Origin: Achatina immaculata
Taxonomy: Eukaryota > Mollusca > Gastropoda > Stylommatophora > Achatinidae
Assembly (NCBI GenBank): GCA_009760885.1
Contig: CM019692.1
Location: 60,402,426 to 60,466,425 of the forward strand
Reading direction: 5' to 3'
DNA: 64,000 bases
The position numbers and the translations under genes are program-made. Each line of letters opens with the position of its first letter. Position 1 is the stretch's first letter. The notes under the pieces were generated by a model. The model worked only from the letters and a program-made list of their open reading frames with translations. It was not told the origin of the DNA and did not search any database. Below, piece by piece: positions 61,001-64,000 of the stretch.

Positions 61001-62640
61001 TTTATCGCCTCTTTACTTCATTTATTGTTATTGGTCCTGTATTGATGTTTAGTTCCGCTTTTGCTTCAGGTATATCTATTGCTTGTGCTGCTTGTGTTCT
61101 GTTTAGTAGGGTGTTAAAGTGTTCCCTCCATCTTTCATTTATTTTTTCTCTTTCTCCACTGACCAGTTGTCCATTTTGTGTTCTTACTGCACTTTCACAT
61201 CTGTATTGAAGTTACCTGTCATCTGCTTTGTGATTTTATATATGGTTTCATGTCATTTGTATATGCTGCTTTCTCTGCTGTCTCTGCTAAGTTGTCATAA
61301 TACTGACGTTTATCTTGACGGCATGATTCCTTCACTTCTTTGTCTTTTTGTGCATAACAAACTATAATAGACAGCTTCGTGAATCTTGAGTTGAAACGTG
61401 CATATAATAATCTCTCATTTATTGGGGTCCATTTCAGCAATGCTCTTGATGCTTCTTTTGTTATAATCAATGCTACTCCTCCTTCATGAAGATCTTCTTT
61501 ACCTGACCATATTATTGTATCTTCTGTGTGCTGTGTTGTTAATTTCCTTCTGCCTTGTCCTGTCCATCTTGCTTCTTGTATTCCTAGTATGTCTAGTTTG
61601 TATCTGTGCATTTCCTTGATGGTTTGTGCTAGTTTTCCAGTCTGGTTTAGTGTTCTTACATTCCAGCTGCCTATTTGCATCTTTTGTTTAGGTTCCAGGA
61701 GGTCTGCAGTCGGGCTGGGGACTTCCAGTGGCTGGCTTTCATCCACAACCTTCATGGGCTCAGTTTCCTGATACGCATTTCTCCTTCCACCTGCATTTGC
61801 TTTTTCCCTTGCTTCTGTTTCTGTAGCAGTCTGATTGTTTTTTACCAGATAGGGTTGCTGGCCCTATGCTGAACCCTCCTTAGTCGCCTTTTACGATCAT
61901 GCATGGTAGGGTACAGTGGTCCTATTCTTTGCAGATCCCGGGTACCACACGGGGCAGCTAAAATCATCACACTACATATTTTTTCCTAAAAAAAACTTCG
62001 TTTATGAAATCTTCTTACATTTACAGATATTGTGATGCATAATACGTATACATAATACGTAGAAATAATTTGTTAATTCACTTTTACAACTATACCCCCT
62101 ATACTTATCAAGACCTGTGCTTTTTGTCTGGCCAGATCGGAACGTCCGTGTTTTTACACGGAAAGAGTCATGGGAAAACAGAAAAAAAAAATGTGACATA
62201 TCTTAATGTTTTTTTTTATCCTCCTTAAAAAAAAAATCTTTCATTCATCCATTGTCATTCTGCTGGCAAGAACTGTCCACTTGACTTGAGCAGCCACAAA
62301 CTATCACGGTACCAAAGTGCTGGCTGTCAAATACTGTGAGGATAGTGTGGCTGGCATCTTTCTTCTGGTGATTATGGTGTGCGTACTTCATAACAGTGTG
62401 GAGACCATGAAAGTTATACCATGTAATCACTGTCTTTATTCTTTTAGAACTTCAGTCATGAGGGTTGTGATGTGGAAAACAGCACAAGCTACGCTTCAGC
62501 AGAATTACAGAATAGAAATCAAAGATTTGTTCTGGAACTTACCAAGCTGAAGGCTTACCATAATTATACTGTGGAAGTGACAGTAATCAATGAGGTTAAC
62601 ACAAGTAAAAGTTCTTACTCATTTAGAACTGAGGCAGCAG
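27874..62640 (+). CDS. Partial receptor ectodomain: EB-like module plus three FN3 domains (probable receptor-type tyrosine phosphatase)
   Basis: Exons 27874-28026, 28497-28775, 44908-45201, 58603-58781 and 62448-62640 have GT-AG borders and compatible phases (1-1, 1-1, 1-1, 1-0, 0-1). Each complete module is therefore a symmetric phase-1 unit, the classic arrangement for exon-shuffled extracellular domains. Domain order is a Cys-rich EB-like module, FN3, FN3, and an FN3 with a four-Cys insertion. Many N-glycosylation sequons support an extracellular location. Molluscan receptor tyrosine phosphatases combine these modules, but no transmembrane or phosphatase exon is in view. The 5' end and 3' end are outside the recognisable exons. 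Confidence 0.72.
28497..28775 (+). CDS. FN3 exon 1
   Basis: 93 codons, phase 1-1, donor GTGAGT. It shows the FN3 core: VSLHWED with the B-strand Trp, VSYKITW, and LEPGTQYIFTV with the conserved Leu and Tyr. Confidence 0.85.
28836..29645. repeat. 35-bp minisatellite, left part
   Basis: About 23 copies of GATAAAAGTTACTGAGCTTG plus AAAGCTATTCTTCTA. It is interrupted by the I-type LINE and resumes at 34108. Confidence 0.93.
29646..34107 (-). mobile_element. I-type LINE with RNase H
   Basis: A 4.46-kb element inserted in the 35-bp minisatellite. The two sides of the target are AGTTTGAAAACT (29634-29645) and AGCTTGAAAGCT (34108-34119), a 12-bp duplication with two differences. On the minus strand it holds a degraded ORF1 remnant (~33940-33330, no zinc knuckles visible), then endonuclease, RT and RNase H, then an almost absent 3' UTR, and terminus GCGAACGAA(GAA)n. 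RNase H after RT places it in the I group of non-LTR elements. Confidence 0.88.
29677..33301 (-). pseudogene. I-type LINE ORF2: endonuclease, RT, RNase H
   Basis: The endonuclease starts LKIMQWNAGGVS and has IQETHL, GDFNSHSQSWGY and SDHRPVFLT. The RT has KPRKSPGPDGVSNEMIKN, WIDLKKAFDKVW, GVPQGGVLSPTLF and an intact YADD box. RNase H has YTDGSA, FDAEVRA, LTDARSVLEAL and IPGNEKADHLAKEG, so all four acidic positions remain. Lesions are stops between 33032 and 32820, one TGA at 31420-31418 in otherwise continuous RT frame, and a frameshift at ~30475-30432. With so few breaks it is a fairly recent copy. Confidence 0.88.
34108..34310. repeat. 35-bp minisatellite, right part
   Basis: Five to six diverging copies of the 28836-29645 unit beyond the LINE insertion. 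Confidence 0.9.
34620..35310. repeat. 60-bp satellite with 120-bp higher-order structure
   Basis: About 11.5 copies of a 60-bp unit (AATCTTGCTATCATGACTTA ... GGGAAGTTGCATT). From ~34740 to ~35090 two variants alternate (CATGCTTGAAAGCACTTAGG and CACACTTGAAAGCTCTGAGA), giving a 120-bp higher-order repeat. The 60-bp length keeps a 268-codon minus frame open, which I regard as accidental. Confidence 0.92.
35726..36045. repeat. 77-bp tandem repeat, about four copies
   Basis: The unit starts CTACTAGTCTCACCATATGT and ends CCGTAGCCACCCATCACTGA. It lies directly before a CR1-like 3' end and may be an expansion inside that element. Confidence 0.88.
36050..36640 (+). mobile_element. CR1/L2-like LINE 3' end
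   Basis: KKSLAYSAVQLWNTLPYHLK is the typical C-terminal SYSAPxLWNSLP motif of CR1/L2/jockey-type ORF2. It is followed by ~400 bp of 3' UTR and a terminal ATTC repeat at ~36625-36640. Confidence 0.75.
36875..36985 (+). mobile_element. Fragment of the SINE-like family seen at 16313
   Basis: AGAAGTTTAAAGGGCCGAAA and the following GAGGGGGAGTACCTCTCTCA correspond to the 3' body of the minus-strand copy at 16370-16440, about 80% alike. Only the 3' body is present. Confidence 0.6.
37060..37240. repeat. 47-bp tandem repeat, about four copies
   Basis: The unit CTCAAGATTTTTATCTTGGA / CCATTCACATATATTTTATA has an internal palindrome CAAGATTTTTATCTTG, so each copy can form a hairpin. Confidence 0.9.
37670..37795. 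mobile_element. Old Penelope-like terminal-repeat fragment
   Basis: AGTAAAGCTGTGATA followed by ATAAAGCTGTTCCTACATTT echoes the terminal repeats at 57060-57190. It is diverged. Confidence 0.5.
38225..39415 (-). mobile_element. LINE-D, 5'-truncated copy
   Basis: Carries RT from just after motif A (LWRILRLYGILSKIVNIIRD), MKQGCILSPLLFGI, LDFADDIILIS (F-A-D-D box), the thumb FAYLGSYIDQDGDTR, and the C-terminal RGRPCETIKRTLLREA segment. One stop/frame change lies at ~38668. It is a second, closely similar copy immediately 3' (in plus coordinates, left) of the copy at 39500-41770. Confidence 0.85.
39500..41770 (-). mobile_element. LINE-D, longer copy
   Basis: Begins in the endonuclease end (VNSDHNLCIGKIKLKL, the SDH motif), then the linker, RT (NNKAAGEDEITAEMLKA, NWRGVTLISVVSKVFCKVIL, LNFIDFKKAFDS, GVKQGCILSPLLFGI, FADD) and the C-terminus, with a GATATA-type tail at ~39505-39535. 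It has several frameshifts (~40600, ~40690, ~41030-41220). It has no RNase H. Confidence 0.86.
41771..42700. other. AT-rich intron sequence
   Basis: No repeat family, ORF or exon recognised in this part of the receptor intron. Confidence 0.5.
42710..43064 (+). mobile_element. LINE-C 3' fragment
   Basis: SFQTKCL then LLAEMQMKPL and a GLG end region, matching the end of the minus-strand LINE-C at 59519. It terminates CTTAAGGTTC(AG)n at 43030-43064. It is 5' truncated with stops. Confidence 0.8.
43379..44587 (+). mobile_element. Penelope-like element, internally deleted, with GIY-YIG
   Basis: A 13-bp target duplication ACACATGGACCAT (43366-43378 and 44588-44600) frames the element. The left end is an inverted terminal repeat (TAGGAAAAAGTAGGAGCAGC), and the right end repeats the same sequence in direct sense (AAGTAATAAAGCTGCTCCTG). 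Between them ~580 bp encode the C-terminal part of the polyprotein. The RT domain is missing. Confidence 0.87.
43905..44480 (+). pseudogene. Penelope-like polyprotein C-terminus with GIY-YIG endonuclease
   Basis: FHPHGQMVKKILYRHL and the following linker precede a frameshift or stop at ~44290. The endonuclease follows: NVIYVIVCKRC, ITYIGETGLRLEDRMQKHL. The paired I-Y and Y-I-G signatures and the downstream Arg are those of the GIY-YIG nicking endonuclease of Penelope-like elements. The frame ends abruptly at 44480, where the terminal repeat begins. Confidence 0.85.
44908..45201 (+). CDS. FN3 exon 2
   Basis: 98 codons, phase 1-1, acceptor TTACAG and donor GTAAAG. It starts PAKPGSVVQVLLI, has YNITF in place of the usual Trp strand, and the typical end GLKPGQWYNYNITAYNGNG. 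Confidence 0.85.
46036..48180. repeat. 37/40-bp LINE-derived satellite, left block
   Basis: The first ~4 units are a 37-bp form (AAACCAGTAGATGGAAGAAT + GCTTTATGCTAGAATAG). The rest are a 40-bp form in which TATGCTAGAATAG has become TATTCTAGAGAATTAG. The 37-bp unit is the endonuclease segment PVDRRxLYARI of the surrounding LINE-C. Confidence 0.93.
48181..51488 (+). mobile_element. LINE-B, near full length, inserted in the satellite
   Basis: A 3.3-kb element bounded by AGATGGA on both sides (up to 7 bp duplicated, ambiguous because the target is repetitive). It has a 5' UTR of ~375 bp, then endonuclease (KIATWNVRTLFQAGK, MGDFNAKVGKG, FNSDHDPL), RT (KGKATGSDNITIEEI, CFIDYTKAFDKV, GVRRGCVLSPDLFSLY, YADD at 50718-50729) and a C-terminal region, ending GGCACATGATGATGATGAG. 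It has no RNase H. Confidence 0.88.
48557..51060 (+). pseudogene. LINE-B ORF (endonuclease-RT)
   Basis: Long open pieces at 48557-48850, 48905-49237, 49420-50496 and 50475-51059 are separated by only three or four stops/frameshifts (48848, 49235, ~49420, ~50480). The catalytic YADD is intact. It is one of the younger LINEs here. Confidence 0.82.
51489..52542. repeat. 37/40-bp LINE-derived satellite, middle block
   Basis: 40-bp units continue to about 52230 and then change to the 37-bp form, mirroring the left end. Confidence 0.93.
52543..54061 (+). mobile_element. rDNA-retroposon family, copy 3 (no 18S head)
   Basis: Target duplication AGTAGATGGAAG at 52531-52542 and 54062-54073. From ~52757 on it matches the tail of copy 1 (GCCGTGCGTGGAGCGGTGCT onward), including the CTCTAGAGG and ACCTCTCACCCGGCGG sub-units, one of which is partly deleted near 53665, and ends AGCGAACGAAGAAGAAGAAG. 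The first ~210 bp are not rDNA and are of unknown origin. They may be the native 5' part of the family. Confidence 0.88.
54062..54684. repeat. 37/40-bp LINE-derived satellite, right block
   Basis: 37-bp form only (GCTTTATGCTAGAATAG/GAAGA variants). The last unit runs directly into the continuing LINE-C endonuclease sequence. Confidence 0.92.
56758..57202. mobile_element. Head-to-head pair of Penelope-like terminal repeats
   Basis: AAGCTGTAAAACCAAA (56742-56757) and AAGCTCTAAAACCAAA (57203-57218) flank it, 15 of 16 matching. Inside are two inverted copies of the terminal repeat, meeting near 56920-56990, with AAGTAATAAAGCTGTTCCTA on the right arm. No coding region is left. It interrupts the LINE-C host copy. 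Confidence 0.82.
57690..58003 (-). mobile_element. LINE-B-like 3' fragment
   Basis: On the minus strand it resembles the SMEAAEMWFIRRML region and following C-terminus of LINE-B, with many stops. An 18-bp A run at 57986-58003 lies at its upstream side. Confidence 0.6.
58603..58781 (+). CDS. FN3 exon 3a
   Basis: 179 nt, phase 1-0, donor GTAAGT. APGQVQQLNVT, ANVSWVTPADPNGKITGYLV and then CSDC. The second half of the domain is on the next exon. Confidence 0.85.
58865..59062. repeat. 82-bp tandem repeat, about 2.4 copies
   Basis: The unit contains TTTATCCTTTTATTAATTCA and TTGGTTTCATTATTTCTTTG. It lies just downstream of FN3 exon 3a. Confidence 0.85.
59063..59507. other. Intron spacer
   Basis: No recognised element or exon. 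Confidence 0.5.
59519..61954 (-). mobile_element. LINE-C, full-length ends with internal deletion
   Basis: 11-bp duplication CAGCTAAAATC at 59508-59518 and 61955-61965. On the minus strand it has a leader with GGTACCCGGGATCTGC, an ORF from 61755 (IGSWNVRTLNQTGKLAQ, LGIQEARWTGQG, ERLLYARFNSRFTKLSIIVC), a deletion that removes the GDFN-to-SDH part of the endonuclease, then RT (KSDRAPGEDEVTAEMLKA, LDFADDICLLS) and the C-terminus, ending GGTCC(AG)n. Several frameshifts. It is the intact reference for the segment that became the satellite at 46036. Confidence 0.88.
61966..62447. other. End of intron before FN3 exon 3b
   Basis: AT-rich with no recognised element. Confidence 0.5.
62448..62640 (+). 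CDS. FN3 exon 3b
   Basis: 193 nt, phase 0-1, acceptor TTTTAG and donor GTAATG. NFSHEGCDVENSTSY completes the Cys-containing insertion, and LTKLKAYHNYTVEVTVIN is the FN3 F/G-strand region. Confidence 0.82.
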
Positions 62641-62741
62641 GTAATGATCAAGTAAAAACCACATAAACCTTTTTTTTTTTTGTTTTATAATTTACTGAAA
62701 TACATATGTAACATTAGGCTGAACTGTTTATGTGTCTAAAA

Positions 62742-64000
62742 TACACTCATGGAAAAAAGTAAGTGTGCAGTGATATCAAGCGCACCAGTCACGTTGTTAA
62801 GAGTGAAATAAAATCATATTTGGCACAAAGTTTTGTCCAAGTGCTGTCCACTTCTGCTCAAAGTTGATCGCACTATTCATGGGGAGATAACCACAGCTCC
62901 AGTGAAATCACATGCAGTGATCCATGATTGGTTACTGACCACATATAAAATGAGGGTAAGTGTGTAATTCTGTTCTCACAGATCTCTTCACATAATCGTT
63001 GAAGAAAGGAGTAGTGATAAAAATCTTTTTTCATCATGCCAAGATCGAATGAACATCAGTGAGAAATAGCTGTTGGGATGTTAATTGCTGGATCAATAGT
63101 AGCAGCAGTATCTCAATATTTTAATGTTCACAGAAACACAATGTCACACCTTCAGTGTCGTTTTAACCAAAATGGTTCTGTTGCTGACCGCCATAAAAGC
63201 AGTAGACCATGAGTTACCACCCTTGCACAAGACCGCTACATCCACCTCACGCACCTTCATAACAGGTTTCTCCAGGCAACATGGACTGCCAGCAACATTC
63301 CAGGTTTAAGATATATGTCGGGCAGGACAGTGTGGAACAGACTCAGAAAGGTAAATCTCCTACCTCATAGCCCTGCAGTTAGACCAGTACTGACAGTTCG
63401 CCACAGACAAACCTGTTTGACCTGGACCAGGAACCACATGGCATGGCCCTATCATCAATGGAGACGCATCCTATTCGCTGATGAGTCCAGATTCTGTCTG
63501 CAAGGCCATGATGGGCGTGCTTTAGTGTGCAGACGAAGAGGAGAATGCTTTGCGAATAATTGTGTGCTAGAGGTGGAGAGGAGGCAGCGTAATGGTATGG
63601 GGAGGAATTTCCTATGCTGGCCGAACAAACCTAGTCTTCCACAGTGACAACCTTACAGGTTTACGATATAGGGATGAAATCATTACACGCCACGTAATGC
63701 CTTTTCTGGATGCTAATGGACAAGGCTTGATACTGCAGTAGGATAACGCTCGTCCACATGTCGCACGTGTGGTCAGGGACCACTTTCAGCAGCATCAGAT
63801 TACTGTCTTGCCATGGCCAGCAGTTTCACCCGACCTGTCACCTATCAAGCACATTTGGGATGAACTGAACCACAGGTTGCAAAGACGAAACAATTGTCCT
63901 GGAAACCGCCAAGAATTAGCCCAATCGTTGCAAGAAGAATGAAATAATGTGCCTCAACAATTGATACAACTTGTCATTGGTTCCATGAGAAGGCAGTGTC
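62742..64000 (+). mobile_element. Tc1/mariner element, 3' end beyond the window
   Basis: TA at 62742-62743 precedes CACTCATGGAAAAAAGTAAG, a Tc1-type terminal inverted repeat start (the usual form is TACAGTCATGG-like). A transposase pseudogene follows ~290 bp later. The right inverted repeat is not in view. It lies in the intron after FN3 exon 3b. Confidence 0.82.
63036..64000 (+). pseudogene. Tc1-like DDE transposase, inactivated
   Basis: The N-part is a helix-turn-helix (VGMLIAGSIVAAVSQYFNVH), then TVWNRLRKVNLL. The catalytic region has ILFADESRFCL (first D), VWGGISYAGRTNLVF and DNARPHVARVVRDHF (second D), and LPWPAVSPDLSPIKHIWDEL, where the Tc1 third acidic residue falls. Stops lie near 63060, 63208 and 63738 and a frameshift near 63590. 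The ORF is cut by the window end. Confidence 0.88.

Overview
The window is animal nuclear DNA, most likely a mollusc. It has introns with GT-AG sites, dense non-LTR retrotransposons, Penelope-like and Tc1/mariner elements, GC-rich 18S rDNA of metazoan type, and FN3/EB-module exons of the kind found in large molluscan receptor tyrosine phosphatases. No prokaryotic gene is present. Three 100-bp N runs (104-203, 11875-11974, 25148-25247) are assembly gaps.

Host genes. (1) On the minus strand, 10950 to 738, five small exons join in perfect phase into a 199-residue secreted protein with a signal peptide, an RVKR processing site and twelve mature cysteines. (2) On the plus strand, exons at 27874-28026 (Cys-rich EB-like), 28497-28775 (FN3), 44908-45201 (FN3) and 58603-58781 + 62448-62640 (one split FN3) form part of the ectodomain of a large receptor, probably of receptor-type tyrosine phosphatase type. 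Its introns are 0.5 to 16 kb and packed with repeats.

Mobile elements. At least four families of RNase H-less LINE are present (LINE-A to LINE-D here). There is also an RNase H-encoding I-type LINE (29646-34107), a CR1/L2-like 3' end, a Penelope-like element with a GIY-YIG domain (43379-44587), Penelope terminal-repeat fragments, a tRNA-related SINE, a Tc1 element running off the right edge, and a 245-bp inverted repeat flanking a LINE endonuclease fragment.

Two structures stand out. First, a retroposed family has three copies (1463-3416 minus, 18999-21535 plus, 52543-54061 plus), each with its own 10-12 bp target duplication. Two copies carry a head of pre-rRNA (5' external transcribed spacer plus the 5' part of 18S) fused at different 18S positions to a common tail. 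The tail ends in GCGAACGAA(GAA)n, the same 3' terminus as the I-type LINE in this window, so that LINE is the probable mobilising partner. Second, the large 37/40-bp satellite between 46036 and 54684 lies inside the endonuclease ORF of one LINE-C copy. Its unit is a piece of that ORF, and the interrupted ORF resumes on the far side. This is a satellite born inside a transposon and later invaded by LINE-B and by one copy of the pre-rRNA-type retroposon.

About a dozen other minisatellites (24 to 82 bp units) fill introns and spacers. Several have unit lengths divisible by three and so give long but probably meaningless open frames.
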